Shown here one piece after another: positions 1 through 9,975 of a stretch of 64,000 nt of DNA. Position 1 is the first letter of the stretch; the number at the start of each line of letters is the position of its first letter. The notes under the pieces are model-generated. The model did no database searches. It was given only the letters and a program-made list of their open reading frames with translations, and was not told the DNA's origin. Both the position numbers and the translations under genes were made by a program. The stretch comes from Flavobacteriaceae bacterium (GTDB taxonomy: Bacteria; Bacteroidota; Bacteroidia; Flavobacteriales; Flavobacteriaceae), in contig JAHEHE010000001.1 of assembly GCA_024644725.1 (NCBI GenBank), forward strand, positions 25,257 to 89,256, written 5' to 3'.

Positions 1-2
1 AC

Positions 3-2057
3 ACTCTGACCAAAAAGGTTTACAATGCCTCCAAAGACATCGCCAACATAGGTGGAACAGCCATCACGGTCCTGGAGAATACTCCCTCAGTTCGCGTCGA
101 TGAGCAGGGAAATATTTCGATCCGGGGGAACACAGCTCTGGTTCTTGTCGATGGAAAGCCATACGGAGGGCAAAGGAGCAATGCGGATCTTTTGAGCATG
201 ATACCCTCCAACAGCATTGCCAAGGTTGAAATCATAGCACAATCTGCAAAATACGACTCAGAAGGAGGAGGCGGAATTCTGAACATCGTCCTGAAAAAAA
301 GATCCTCGGAAGGTTACAATGGCACAATCGAGGCGCATGCAGGAAATCCTGCCAATCACGGGGTATCCACGTTTATCAACTACCGCACAGACAAGGTCAA
401 TATCTTCTCAACAGCCAGCTTCAATCATCAGGTTCCAATAAAAAAGACCGAGATAGAGCAGGTGTTTTTGGACGATGACCAGAATCCGACAGGAAACTTT
501 GAGGAACTCAGAACCGACTACAAACAGCGCAACAGCTTTCTTTTCAACATCGGCAGTGATTTCTTTATCGATGATAAAAACACCGTGACCACCAGCATCA
601 TGTATACCACCAACAACAAAAACTATGACTCCGAGCTGGCCCTGGATGACTACCAGCCCGTAAATGAGTTGGTACGTTCCTCACTCCGGGATGTGGATGA
701 GAATTCAGACGAGACCTTTCTCGAGGCTTTTGTGCAGTACAGCAGAAAATTCGAAAAAGAAGGGCATCAGCTTTCCGCGGACTTGAAATACGACAACAAT
801 GTAGGTGAAAACGATACCGACATACTCAATACAGAGACCTTTCCGGGCGATGGGCTCAGCGAGCAGAAATATGTCAAAGACGAGGGGGTGGACAACTTCT
901 ATGTAAAGGTCGATTACAGTCTTCCTTTGGGCGAAGCTTCAAAATTTGAAGCCGGGCTTAAATCCAACTTTCGAATGTACAACAATGATTTCTTGTCGAG
1001 TAACTTGAATCCGAGCACACGGCGGTTCGACATCAATCCCGATTTTTCTAGTGAGATCGTCTACGACGAGAGAATAAACGCCTTTTATGTCAATTTTGCA
1101 CACGAAGTCGATCAGTTCAGTTTTTCTGTCGGACTAAGGGCTGAACTTACCCAAACCCTGATCGAGGAACAGAATGTTGAGGAGGATTTTGAAAACGACT
1201 ACAACGACCTTTTCCCTTCTGCATTGGTTACCTACAATATGAAGGATCAGAACTTTTTCTCGATCGGATATGCGCGCTTCATTGACCGCCCTACAGTTTC
1301 ACAGTTAAATCCCTTCAATTCATTTGCGGATGAACGATTCATCCTCCTGGGCAACCCTTTTCTGCAACCCTATTACACCAACTATTTCTACCTGGAGTAT
1401 TACCATCAGTTCGAAAGACTTTCATTGAATACGGCTTTGTTCTATTCGAATTCAACAGATCGAATCATGAATGTCCTCAGAAACACCGGCCTTCAAACTC
1501 CTGATGGATTTGATGTATATACCCGTCAACCCATCAACAACGGAACGCTCAATTATACAGGACTCGAATTCGAGGCGACGTACAATCCCACCGGAAAGAT
1601 CAGGCTCTACGGTATCATCAGCCCCTATTATGCAGATTTGTTCGATACCCTCGACGGTGCTTACGATTTTACAAACTGGGTATTCTATGGCAATTTCAGA
1701 TTCCTGTACCAGTTTACGAATACGTTTCGCTTCAACGTTGACTACACCTATCAATCAGCCCAAAAAACGGCAATCACCGAACTCGAAGACTTTCAATATG
1801 TGAACTTGAGTTTGAGCAAAGACTTGTTTTCGGGAAGATCCACCCTGACATTTCGAGTCAACGATGTGTTTTATACCCGGGAAGCTCGTTTCAACTCTCT
1901 GGAGGCCAACACGATCACAAATCGAAATTTCATCTACGACACCCAATATCTGCTTTCCTTTTCTTACAGATTCAACAAAGCGGGACGTCGCAATGCGCAC
2001 AATCGCTCGAAGGATCTGGATAAAAACGTATTTGAAATCGAAGATCAGATAAAATAG
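3..2057 (+). CDS. TonB-dependent receptor / outer-membrane beta-barrel protein, 5' truncated by window edge
   Basis: Frame is open from base 3 (TLTKKVYNASKDIANIGGTAITVLENTPSVRVDEQGNISIRGNTALVLVDGKP), a plug-domain signature, followed by a beta-barrel rich in aromatic residues. Confidence 0.9.
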   Translation, partial: TLTKKVYNASKDIANIGGTAITVLENTPSVRVDEQGNISIRGNTALVLVDGKPYGGQRSNADLLSMIPSNSIAKVEIIAQSAKYDSEGGGGILNIVLKKRSSEGYNGTIEAHAGNPANHGVSTFINYRTDKVNIFSTASFNHQVPIKKTEIEQVFLDDDQNPTGNFEELRTDYKQRNSFLFNIGSDFFIDDKNTVTTSIMYTTNNKNYDSELALDDYQPVNELVRSSLRDVDENSDETFLEAFVQYSRKFEKEGHQLSADLKYDNNVGENDTDILNTETFPGDGLSEQKYVKDEGVDNFYVKVDYSLPLGEASKFEAGLKSNFRMYNNDFLSSNLNPSTRRFDINPDFSSEIVYDERINAFYVNFAHEVDQFSFSVGLRAELTQTLIEEQNVEEDFENDYNDLFPSALVTYNMKDQNFFSIGYARFIDRPTVSQLNPFNSFADERFILLGNPFLQPYYTNYFYLEYYHQFERLSLNTALFYSNSTDRIMNVLRNTGLQTPDGFDVYTRQPINNGTLNYTGLEFEATYNPTGKIRLYGIISPYYADLFDTLDGAYDFTNWVFYGNFRFLYQFTNTFRFNVDYTYQSAQKTAITELEDFQYVNLSLSKDLFSGRSTLTFRVNDVFYTREARFNSLEANTITNRNFIYDTQYLLSFSYRFNKAGRRNAHNRSKDLDKNVFEIEDQIK

Positions 2058-2082
2058 GTCCGATCAGGTAAAATAGGGCATA

Positions 2083-2112
2083 AAAAAAAGCTTGTCACAA
2101 CAAGCTTTCCTT
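2083..2112. terminator. Intrinsic, probably bidirectional terminator
   Basis: Perfect stem AAAGCTTGT-CACA-ACAAGCTTT (2087-2108) preceded by A-run; lies between convergent genes. Confidence 0.6.
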
Positions 2113-2129
2113 TCTAATCCGTCAAGGAT

Positions 2130-2297
2130 TTATTTTGATTTGGCTTTCTTTTCAGCCCTTTTCAGTTTCCAATTCTCCATCAAATTTCCAAACAGCCAGT
2201 AAGGAACCACGAAGGTCAACAAGAAGATCAACATCCAGAATCCCATGGTAAAAACCGTGAGAAATACCAAAAATCCTAAAAAAACATCAATTTCCAT
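2130..2297 (-). CDS. Small (55 aa) membrane protein, not in the supplied ORF track
   Basis: Reverse-strand ORF MEIDVFLGFLVFLTVFTMGFWMLIFLLTFVVPYWLFGNLMENWKLKRAEKKAKSK*; hydrophobic segment plus basic tail; abuts the terminator. Confidence 0.6.
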   Translation of the reverse strand: MEIDVFLGFLVFLTVFTMGFWMLIFLLTFVVPYWLFGNLMENWKLKRAEKKAKSK

Positions 2298-2497
2298 CCT
2301 TCGTGCTGTTTAAAATTCGCCTCAAAAATAAGACATATTTTGAGATTATCAACCATTTGAAGAAGATTTTATGATCTTGATTTATAGAATGAAAATAGCT
2401 GTTTCGGGATTCATGCAACGGTTACAATGATGTCAAATTCGGCTCTTAAAATAGACCAATTAACAGTGAAATTCAGACATTTTTTGAGGGGTTTTCG

Positions 2498-2505
2498 TAT
2501 CTTTG
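2498..2505 (+). promoter_or_regulatory. Putative Bacteroidota -7 box (TATCTTTG) for fumC
   Basis: Matches TANNTTTG consensus 31 nt upstream of the likely ATG at 2536; -33 element is weak. Confidence 0.35.
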
Positions 2506-2535
2506 TTTAATACGTTTACCACTAAATTTTATCAC

Positions 2536-3936
2536 ATGAAATACAGAATTGAGCACGATACCATAGGAGAGGTTAAAGTGCCTGTGGACAAGTATTGGGG
2601 AGCCCAAACCGAACGATCTAGAAACAATTTCAAAATAGGTCCTGAGGCTTCGATGCCCAGAGAGATCATAGAGGGTTTTGCCTATTTGAAAAAAGCGGCT
2701 GCATATGCCAATCATGACCTGGGCGTGCTCAGTCTGGAAAAAAGAGATGCAATCGGAGAGGTATGTGACGAGATTCTTCGCGGAGAGCTCTATGATCAGT
2801 TTCCTTTGGTGATTTGGCAAACCGGCTCCGGAACCCAGAGCAATATGAACTGTAATGAGGTGATCGCCAACAAGGCTCATTTGAACAGTGGCGGAAGCCT
2901 GGAAGGCCAGGATCGATTCATTCATCCCAATGATGACGTGAACAAGTCTCAGTCTTCAAACGACACATTCCCGACCGGAATGCACATTGCGGCATACAAA
3001 AAGATCGTCGAAGTCACCCTGCCGGGCGTACAAAAGCTACGTGACACTTTGGAGGCCAAGTCGAAAGCCTTCACAGATGTTGTGAAAATCGGGCGAACCC
3101 ACCTGATGGATGCCACCCCTCTTACCCTGGGGCAGGAATTTTCAGGTTATGTCTCGCAACTGGATCACGGAATGAAGGCACTCACCAATACCCTGGATCA
3201 CCTGTCTGAACTTGCCCTGGGAGGCACCGCAGTGGGTACCGGAATCAATACCCCGGAAGGCTATGACACCCTGGTTGCGCAGTACATTGCGGATTTCACC
3301 GGTCTACCATTTGTTACTGCAAAAAACAAATTTGAGGCCCTTGCGGCTCACGATGCCATCGTGGAGACCCACGGTGCGCTCAAACAGCTGGCGGTTTCTC
3401 TGATGAAAATTGCGAATGACATTCGTCTTCTGGCTTCCGGACCTAGAAGTGGTATCGGAGAGATCATTATCCCGGCAAACGAACCGGGCTCATCGATTAT
3501 GCCGGGTAAGGTCAACCCGACCCAGGCGGAAGCAATGACCATGGTTTGCGCCCAGGTAATAGGAAATGACGTTGCCGTCACCGTTGGTGGACTCAACGGG
3601 CACTATGAGTTGAATGTATTCAAGCCGGTGATGGCTTCCAATACGCTTCAAAGCGCACAACTACTGGGTGATGCATGCGTATCATTCAATGACAATTGTG
3701 CGATCGGAATCGAACCCAACCTGGACAGAATCAAGTATCTGGTGGACAATTCCCTTATGCTCGTAACGGCTCTCAATACCAAGATCGGTTATGAGAATGC
3801 GGCTAAAATAGCCAAGACTGCGCACAAGAATGGAACAACCTTGAAGGAAGAGGCCGTCAACCTGGGATTGCTCACGGCTGAGGAATTCGACGAATGGGTA
3901 AAACCGGAAGACATGGTTGGAAGCTTAAAAGTCTGA
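2536..3936 (+). CDS. fumC: Class II fumarate hydratase
   Basis: [32 protein letters not shown]..., [16 protein letters not shown] signature. Start at 2536 preferred over 2503. Confidence 0.97.
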   Translation: MKYRIEHDTIGEVKVPVDKYWGAQTERSRNNFKIGPEASMPREIIEGFAYLKKAAAYANHDLGVLSLEKRDAIGEVCDEILRGELYDQFPLVIWQTGSGTQSNMNCNEVIANKAHLNSGGSLEGQDRFIHPNDDVNKSQSSNDTFPTGMHIAAYKKIVEVTLPGVQKLRDTLEAKSKAFTDVVKIGRTHLMDATPLTLGQEFSGYVSQLDHGMKALTNTLDHLSELALGGTAVGTGINTPEGYDTLVAQYIADFTGLPFVTAKNKFEALAAHDAIVETHGALKQLAVSLMKIANDIRLLASGPRSGIGEIIIPANEPGSSIMPGKVNPTQAEAMTMVCAQVIGNDVAVTVGGLNGHYELNVFKPVMASNTLQSAQLLGDACVSFNDNCAIGIEPNLDRIKYLVDNSLMLVTALNTKIGYENAAKIAKTAHKNGTTLKEEAVNLGLLTAEEFDEWVKPEDMVGSLKV

Positions 3937-3937
3937 C

Positions 3938-4483
3938 ATGTGCAACAGCTTCAATAAAAAGTTCCTCGACGAGGCTGCAAAGCACTGGAGCGGTTCTGAA
4001 GATCAGAGTGATGGACGCGCGAATGGTTTCATGAAAGAAGCAATCCAACTCGCCCTGAGAGGTCTGGACAACAATGACGGTGGCCCTTTCGGATGCGTAA
4101 TCGTCAAAGATGGCAAGATCATAGGGAGAGGCAACAACCGGGTCACCTCGGAGCACGATCCAACGGCGCATGCTGAGATTCTGGCCATACGTGAAGCCTG
4201 TGCTCATCTGGGCAGTCATCAACTCGAAGGATGCGTCATTTATACGAGTTGCGAGCCCTGCCCCATGTGTCTTGGAGCCATATACTGGGCCAGGCCCGAT
4301 CAGGTTTTCTATGCAGGAACCCGGGAGGACGCAGCCAAAAGTGGTTTCGACGATGCGTTCATTTACGAGCAGATCGGGCTCCCTCCCGAGGGAAGGAGCA
4401 TTGAATTCCTGCAGATGGACAGAAAGGAGGCACAATTGGCCTTCAAACGTTGGGATGAAAAAGAAGACAAAACAGAATATTAA
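3938..4483 (+). CDS. Nucleoside/guanine deaminase family (CDA fold)
   Basis: Zn motifs HAEILAIREAC and CEPCPMCLGAIYWAR; starts 1 nt after the fumC stop codon. Confidence 0.85.
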   Translation: MCNSFNKKFLDEAAKHWSGSEDQSDGRANGFMKEAIQLALRGLDNNDGGPFGCVIVKDGKIIGRGNNRVTSEHDPTAHAEILAIREACAHLGSHQLEGCVIYTSCEPCPMCLGAIYWARPDQVFYAGTREDAAKSGFDDAFIYEQIGLPPEGRSIEFLQMDRKEAQLAFKRWDEKEDKTEY

Positions 4484-4497
4484 TTAAATTCTTGATT

Positions 4498-4908
4498 ATG
4501 AAAAATGTAGGTGTTTGGATAGACCAGAAAGAAGCAAATATCATTACCCTGGTGAATGAGGAGGCAATCAAGACCAAGACCATTTATTCGGATGTGGAGA
4601 CACGTGTTCGCATTGAAGGTGAAAAGAAGCAGTTTGGAAGATTCGGCGATCAGTATCTCGTGGATGAGAAAGGAAAGAAAAATCGTGTTGAGGAATACAC
4701 GACACGGTATCTCAACAGGGTGATCAATGAACTCAAAAGTGCCGACCAGATCATGTTATTCGGACCGGCCCAGACGAAAAAAAGATTGGAAAAAATGATG
4801 TTTGAGGATCAAAACCTGGTTCAGAAACTTAAGGAAACCAAGGTCTCGGACAACATGACCGACAATCAGAAGATTGCCTACGTAAAGAGTTATTTCAAAG
4901 AGAATTGA
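4498..4908 (+). CDS. Conserved hypothetical protein, possibly baeRF/host-attachment-like
   Basis: MKNVGVWIDQKEANIITL...; fold suggestion is only by sequence resemblance. Confidence 0.55.
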   Translation: MKNVGVWIDQKEANIITLVNEEAIKTKTIYSDVETRVRIEGEKKQFGRFGDQYLVDEKGKKNRVEEYTTRYLNRVINELKSADQIMLFGPAQTKKRLEKMMFEDQNLVQKLKETKVSDNMTDNQKIAYVKSYFKEN

Positions 4909-5064
4909 TCAGACGCGACCCCGACTCATATTGCGGATACGATTGTAATACTCCTCGTATTCCCGCTCAGCTTTTTTGTGTTCCTTCGTCTCGAAGAGAG
5001 CCTTTCCTACCTTGCCTGCCTTCTTAAGGGATTCCGGAACAGACTTTTCTTTATCAACGCTCAT
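4909..5064 (-). CDS. Small (51 aa) charged hypothetical protein, not in ORF track
   Basis: MSVDKEKSVPESLKKAGKVGKALFETKEHKKAEREYEEYYNRIRNMSRGRV*; fills the gap between flanking genes. Confidence 0.5.
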   Translation of the reverse strand: MSVDKEKSVPESLKKAGKVGKALFETKEHKKAEREYEEYYNRIRNMSRGRV

Positions 5065-5136
5065 TTTTTAGCAATTTCCTATATAAACGCAAGAAACTGC
5101 TCCTTTATTATACTGGTTTATTTTACTGAACCTTAA

Positions 5137-7020
5137 TTAGTTCCAATTTGAATGATGAGATTCCCCTTCGGGATCATCCGTTCTCTGATAGGTATGGGCC
5201 CCGAAGAAGTCGCGCTGGGCCTGGATCAGATTTGCAGGTAAATTTCTAGTCGTTGAATCGATCCAAAACTGGTAAGCGCTCGAAAAACAGGGTAAACTTA
5301 CACGCCTGTTTAAACCCTCTCGCAGTAGCTCGACAACCGAAACTTCCCCTTTTGCCAATGCTTCTCGTATAGTTTGGATCATAAAGAGATCGTCATTTTT
5401 CGCAAAGTACGCCTTCAGTTCATTCATGAGCTCGGATTTGATGATGCATCCATTGGACCATATCCTTGCTATCGATTGAAAATCCAGATCCCAATTAAAC
5501 TCAGAGGAGGCCTGTGCCATCAGTTGAAAACCTTGTTGGTGATTCACAAGGCGTGCAAATTCATAGGCGTTTTTCAGAATCTCCACGTCAAGAGTGGCCC
5601 TTTTCACTTCCGTCTCGGAAAGCGTCGAGGCCAGATACTCCCTTCTCTCCTTAAAAGAAGAAATATACCGTGCAAAGACCGCCTCGGTCATCATCCCATT
5701 GGGCACGCCAAGATCGAGAGCCACCTTGCTCGACCAGGAGCCCGTGCCCTTGTTGCCCGCACGGTCAAGAACCCGATCCAACAAGTAGTGATCTCCTTCT
5801 TTCTTTTTTAAAATCTTCACAGTAATGCCCAGCAGATAGCTCGACAGGCCGCCTTCGTTCCAGGCTTCAAAAATCCGTGCGATCTCCTCGTTGCTCTTTT
5901 CTAGTCGCAGCAGGGCATACAATTCGGCCAAAAGCTGCATTTCCACATATTCAATGCCATTGTGCACCATTTTTATGAAGTGTCCTGAACCATCCGGACC
6001 TACATACGAGCAGCACGAATTCCCGGAAGCATCCCGGGCCGCTATCGCCTCAAGGACAGGCGCTACCTTCATATAGTCTTCCTTGTTGCCGCCAGGCATG
6101 ATGGACGGTCCCTTTCTGGCTCCTTCTTCTCCCCCGGAAACCCCGGCACCAATAAAACCAATACCATGGGCTCCAACATATTCAGATCTTCTCTGTGTAT
6201 CAATAAAGTGCGAGTTCCCCCCGTCAATAATCACATCCCCTTCCGAAAGCAGAGGCAGCAATTGCTCCATCACGATGTCAACAACCTTACCGGCTTTGAT
6301 CATGAGCAAAATTTGCCTGGGCCGGGCAATGGATTCCACGAAATCACTGAGATCCGTAAAACCGTGAAGATTGGAATACCTAACATTTTCACGAAGAAAG
6401 TCGCTTACAACTTCTTTTTCCTCTCTCTCTGCCCTGTTAAAGACCGATAGCTCGTAACCCTTATCGGCAATGTTGAGACTCAAGCTGGCACCCATGACGC
6501 CCAGCCCGTAAACTCCAAAAACACTCTTATTATCCATTTTGATTCTTGAGATGATTTGTTCGGTTATTTGTTTTGGGGACTTTTCGATATCGATCACCAG
6601 GCCATAAGCGGGCTCCTCCAGGTCATCAAACTGGGACCTGAGCAATCTCGAACCCATGTAGTGCCCTGATCTTTCATTCAGACGGTTTTCGATCAATTCA
6701 TAACTGCCCTTGAGAAATATCCAATGTGGATTTCTGACCCGGGACGACAGCTTTTGCCTGTACTTCTCCTTCAAAGCCGAGCAAGCAAGAACGGCTCCAC
6801 CCGCTTTTTGCCATTTCGCCAAGCTGAGAGACAGGACCTCCAACCAACCCTTGCGATCATTGTCGTCCAGAGCTATTCCCCGGGACATCTTTTCTACGTT
6901 CTCCGTGGGGTGAAAATCATCGGCGTCATAAAAAGCAATCCCCAGGTGATCAGCGAGCTGTTTTCCAATGGTCGATTTTCCGCATCCACTCACGCCAAAA
7001 ACCACGAAAATATCATTCAT
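5137..7020 (-). CDS. Gluconokinase / 6-phosphogluconate dehydrogenase (decarboxylating) fusion
   Basis: N-terminal P-loop GVSGCGKST plus DADDFHP (gluconokinase); from MDNKSVFGVYGLGVMGASLSLNIADKG a full long-type 6PGDH (IDGGNSHFIDTQRR, GAGVSGGEEGARKGPSIMPGG). Confidence 0.93.
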   Translation of the reverse strand: MNDIFVVFGVSGCGKSTIGKQLADHLGIAFYDADDFHPTENVEKMSRGIALDDNDRKGWLEVLSLSLAKWQKAGGAVLACSALKEKYRQKLSSRVRNPHWIFLKGSYELIENRLNERSGHYMGSRLLRSQFDDLEEPAYGLVIDIEKSPKQITEQIISRIKMDNKSVFGVYGLGVMGASLSLNIADKGYELSVFNRAEREEKEVVSDFLRENVRYSNLHGFTDLSDFVESIARPRQILLMIKAGKVVDIVMEQLLPLLSEGDVIIDGGNSHFIDTQRRSEYVGAHGIGFIGAGVSGGEEGARKGPSIMPGGNKEDYMKVAPVLEAIAARDASGNSCCSYVGPDGSGHFIKMVHNGIEYVEMQLLAELYALLRLEKSNEEIARIFEAWNEGGLSSYLLGITVKILKKKEGDHYLLDRVLDRAGNKGTGSWSSKVALDLGVPNGMMTEAVFARYISSFKERREYLASTLSETEVKRATLDVEILKNAYEFARLVNHQQGFQLMAQASSEFNWDLDFQSIARIWSNGCIIKSELMNELKAYFAKNDDLFMIQTIREALAKGEVSVVELLREGLNRRVSLPCFSSAYQFWIDSTTRNLPANLIQAQRDFFGAHTYQRTDDPEGESHHSNWN

Positions 7021-7040
7021 ATTCGAGACTTGTTATCATG

Positions 7041-7667
7041 TCAGCCGATCGTCCAGGCGTTGCCCACGTCACTCAACGGAATACAAGGTTTATAGCCTCC
7101 TGGTATCGGATCGAAAACCAGAAAGTCCTTTCCAATTCTTTCGGATGTAAAATATCCCAGTAGTGCAAATTCCCGCACCGTGAACAAAAATTTGTAGAGT
7201 GCAAAACTGTCTTTTTCTTCGTCTGTGATCTCTTCGGCTCCTTTTTGCTGTTTGTGCAGAATGGCCTTCTTTTCTGCTTCCGGAAGATCGAAATAGGTTT
7301 TAAAGACATCCAAAACCTCCTGTCGGGTCGCACCGTTTGCTTCTCCTCCGGCATGGCTCGCAACACCTTCGGCGAAAAATGCCCCGCCACGCAAGACCCA
7401 CTCCTGATCCTTCTTTACGAGGATGTCGGCACACATTTTGTCTACAAACTGGGGCAGGTTCAGCTCCACTCCGCCTGGAAGGTCTGAGCTGGGTAAAATA
7501 ATGTCGACAAGATGGTTAACCATCGGCTTGAGTTCGTCACTTAGAAAATCAGCTGTCCAGGACGGCTCCGGTTTTGAACAGGACTCAAGAATTCCAAGGA
7601 CTGCAGGTGCACTCACCACATATCCGATTCCAAGCGACAAGTTTTTTATGGCTTCTCTCCTCTTCAT
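7041..7667 (-). CDS. Gluconate 2-dehydrogenase subunit 3 family protein with Tat-like signal
   Basis: MKRREAIKNLSLGIGYVVSAPAVLG...; start codon overlaps the upstream GMC stop (ATGA). Start moved from 7763 to 7667. Confidence 0.8.
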   Translation of the reverse strand: MKRREAIKNLSLGIGYVVSAPAVLGILESCSKPEPSWTADFLSDELKPMVNHLVDIILPSSDLPGGVELNLPQFVDKMCADILVKKDQEWVLRGGAFFAEGVASHAGGEANGATRQEVLDVFKTYFDLPEAEKKAILHKQQKGAEEITDEEKDSFALYKFLFTVREFALLGYFTSERIGKDFLVFDPIPGGYKPCIPLSDVGNAWTIG

Positions 7668-9394
7668 GACGCTTTTGATTTGTTTTCCCGTAGGAGTTTT
7701 TCTGCAGCGTAATTGGCCGCTCTCGCGGTGATCGCCATATAGGTCAATGACGGGTTCTGGCAACCCGAAGAGGTCATGCAGGCCCCGTCTGTGACATAGA
7801 CATTGGGCACGGTATGCACCTGGTTGTATTTTCCGAGCACCGAGGTTTTGGGATCCCTTCCCATTCGGGCCGTACCCATCTCATGTATGCCCAAGCCGGG
7901 ATAGAACTCCTCCTGATTGTCATAAGGCATTATTTTGGTGTATCCCGCAGCTTTCATCATTTTTACGGCCTGCTCAACTATGTCCTTGCGCATCTTCTTC
8001 TCATTTTCCTTGTACTCCACATCGAAATCCACCGTGGGCAATCCCCAGTCGTCGAGGTTGTCATAGTTCAGGCTCATCTTGTTCTCGTGATAGGGCAGGC
8101 ATTCACCAAAGCCTCCCATTCCGATGACCCAGGGCCCGGGCTTCATCAGCTCCTCCTTGAGGTCTTCTCCATAGCTCATCTCTTTGATGGCCCGCTTCCA
8201 ATTGGATCGGCTTGCACTTCCCTGATAACCGAAGCCTCGAATGAAATCTGTCAGTTCTGTTTCTCCTTCAACATTTCTGAAACGGGGGATGTAAAAACCA
8301 GCCGGTTTGCGCCCTTTGTAGTATTTGTCCTCGTGTTCCTCTACGACTGCATACGCTCCGGCTCCAAGATGGTGATCCATGATGTTGTGACCCAACTCAC
8401 CACTGTCATTCCCAAGACCATTCGGAAATCGATCGGATCTGGATTGCATGAGGATGGCAGCTGAGGCAATTGCCGAGGCGCAACAGAAAATAATGGAAGC
8501 TTTGTAAAAGAATTTTTCCTTGGTCAGGGTGTCGATAATTCTGACCCCTGTCGCTTTTTTCAAAGTGTCGTCATAGACTATTTCATAGGCTATTGAATTG
8601 GGCCGCAGGGTCATGTTACCGGTCCTCTCCGCCGCAGGAAGGGTTGAGGCATTGCTGCTGAAGTAACCCCCAAAAGGGCATCCTCTCATGCAACGGTCCC
8701 GGTATTGACACTTCGCCCTTCCCTGGTAGGTTTTGTCCCCTGTGATATGCGCCACTCTGGCGTGAGTAACAATTCTACCCTCCATGTTCTCGTGGACCCT
8801 GCTGGCAAAGTCTTCCTCAACGCAATTGAACGGCATCGGCTCAGTGAGCTTCCCGTCGGGGACCTGGTCGCTACCAATATTATTGCCGCATACACCAATG
8901 TAATCTTCCACCTTGTCGTACCAGGGTGCCAGATCCTGATAGCGAATGGGCCAGTCAACGCCGTGACCGTCTTTCTTGTTCGCCTCAAAGTCATGAGGTC
9001 CCAAACGGTAGGAATGCCGGCCCCACGTAAGGGATCTTCCCCCCACATGATAACCCCGCATCCAGTCAAATCTTTTCGTTTCAGTGTATGGATGATCAAT
9101 GTCATCTACGAACCAGTGTCTCCACTGCTCATCTGTCGTATAGCCGGTTCTGGCCTGCTTTTCCTGTCGTTTTCTGTCTTCAGCGGCAGTCTCACCGCGG
9201 TGCTCAAAATCCCAAGCCTCCATATGCATAGTGGGATAATCGACCACATGCCTCACCATACGGCCCCTTTCCAGTACCAGAGTCTTGAGCCCTTTCTCGC
9301 ACAGCTCCTTGGCCGCCCATCCGCCTGAAATACCTGTGCCAATGACTATGGCGTCGTACTCAACCGGTTGTTCTTTTTCTTTTCCTTCTTGCAT
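7664..9394 (-). CDS. GMC family oxidoreductase (gluconate 2-dehydrogenase / glucoside dehydrogenase large-subunit-like)
   Basis: FAD motif DAIVIGTGISGGWAAKELCEKGLKTLVLERG; C-terminal GTARMGRDPKTSV...NVYVTDGACMTSSGCQNPSLTYMAITARAA. Confidence 0.9.
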   Translation of the reverse strand: MQEGKEKEQPVEYDAIVIGTGISGGWAAKELCEKGLKTLVLERGRMVRHVVDYPTMHMEAWDFEHRGETAAEDRKRQEKQARTGYTTDEQWRHWFVDDIDHPYTETKRFDWMRGYHVGGRSLTWGRHSYRLGPHDFEANKKDGHGVDWPIRYQDLAPWYDKVEDYIGVCGNNIGSDQVPDGKLTEPMPFNCVEEDFASRVHENMEGRIVTHARVAHITGDKTYQGRAKCQYRDRCMRGCPFGGYFSSNASTLPAAERTGNMTLRPNSIAYEIVYDDTLKKATGVRIIDTLTKEKFFYKASIIFCCASAIASAAILMQSRSDRFPNGLGNDSGELGHNIMDHHLGAGAYAVVEEHEDKYYKGRKPAGFYIPRFRNVEGETELTDFIRGFGYQGSASRSNWKRAIKEMSYGEDLKEELMKPGPWVIGMGGFGECLPYHENKMSLNYDNLDDWGLPTVDFDVEYKENEKKMRKDIVEQAVKMMKAAGYTKIMPYDNQEEFYPGLGIHEMGTARMGRDPKTSVLGKYNQVHTVPNVYVTDGACMTSSGCQNPSLTYMAITARAANYAAEKLLRENKSKAS

Positions 9395-9400
9395 AGTTTC

Positions 9401-9916
9401 TTACAGATATCTTTCTTCAACTACCTTCAGGTGGTGCAGCAAATGACCACAGATGATAAAACCCAGGGCACGAACGCTAATTTGATTTCCATCGATCTTT
9501 CCCATTCTTTTCAGAATTTTCTCATTCATCGAGGCAAACATCAGGATATTGGATTTTCGGATCCAATTGAATTCCTCCAGCAATGAGGCCAGGCTCCTGT
9601 CAGTTAACTCGCAGTTTTCAGCATACAGGTTCTCATCGAAGCCCGGCAGCTCGGTAGAATCCTTGCGCGCAAATCGCAGTGCTCTGTAGGCAAATATGCG
9701 CTCTGTATCCATGATGTGTTGGAGCAACTCCTTGATGCTCCACTTCCCTTCAGCATATCGATAGTCCTCCTTTTTAGGGTCGAGCCCTTTGAACAAGGAA
9801 TTACAGGCTTCGAGACTTGTTTTCAGAAGTTCGTTCAAATCCGAATCTCCAACAGGAATCGCATCCAGATAAGGTTGATAGAATACAGCGTATTCCTCTC
9901 TGCCGGGTCTTGGCAT
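9401..9916 (-). CDS. DinB superfamily protein
   Basis: GKWSIKELLQHIMDTERIFAYRALRFAR ... GHLLHHLKVVEERY, typical DinB/YfiT metal-binding His pattern. Confidence 0.85.
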   Translation of the reverse strand: MPRPGREEYAVFYQPYLDAIPVGDSDLNELLKTSLEACNSLFKGLDPKKEDYRYAEGKWSIKELLQHIMDTERIFAYRALRFARKDSTELPGFDENLYAENCELTDRSLASLLEEFNWIRKSNILMFASMNEKILKRMGKIDGNQISVRALGFIICGHLLHHLKVVEERYL

Positions 9917-9975
9917 CCGCGTAAATTTTTTGAATTAAAAACCCGCTAATTTAACGAATTTCATTGAGATGAAAG

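Noticed and set aside
3872-4435. 187-aa minus-strand ORF
   Set aside because: Antisense to the deaminase gene and the end of fumC; shadow ORF.
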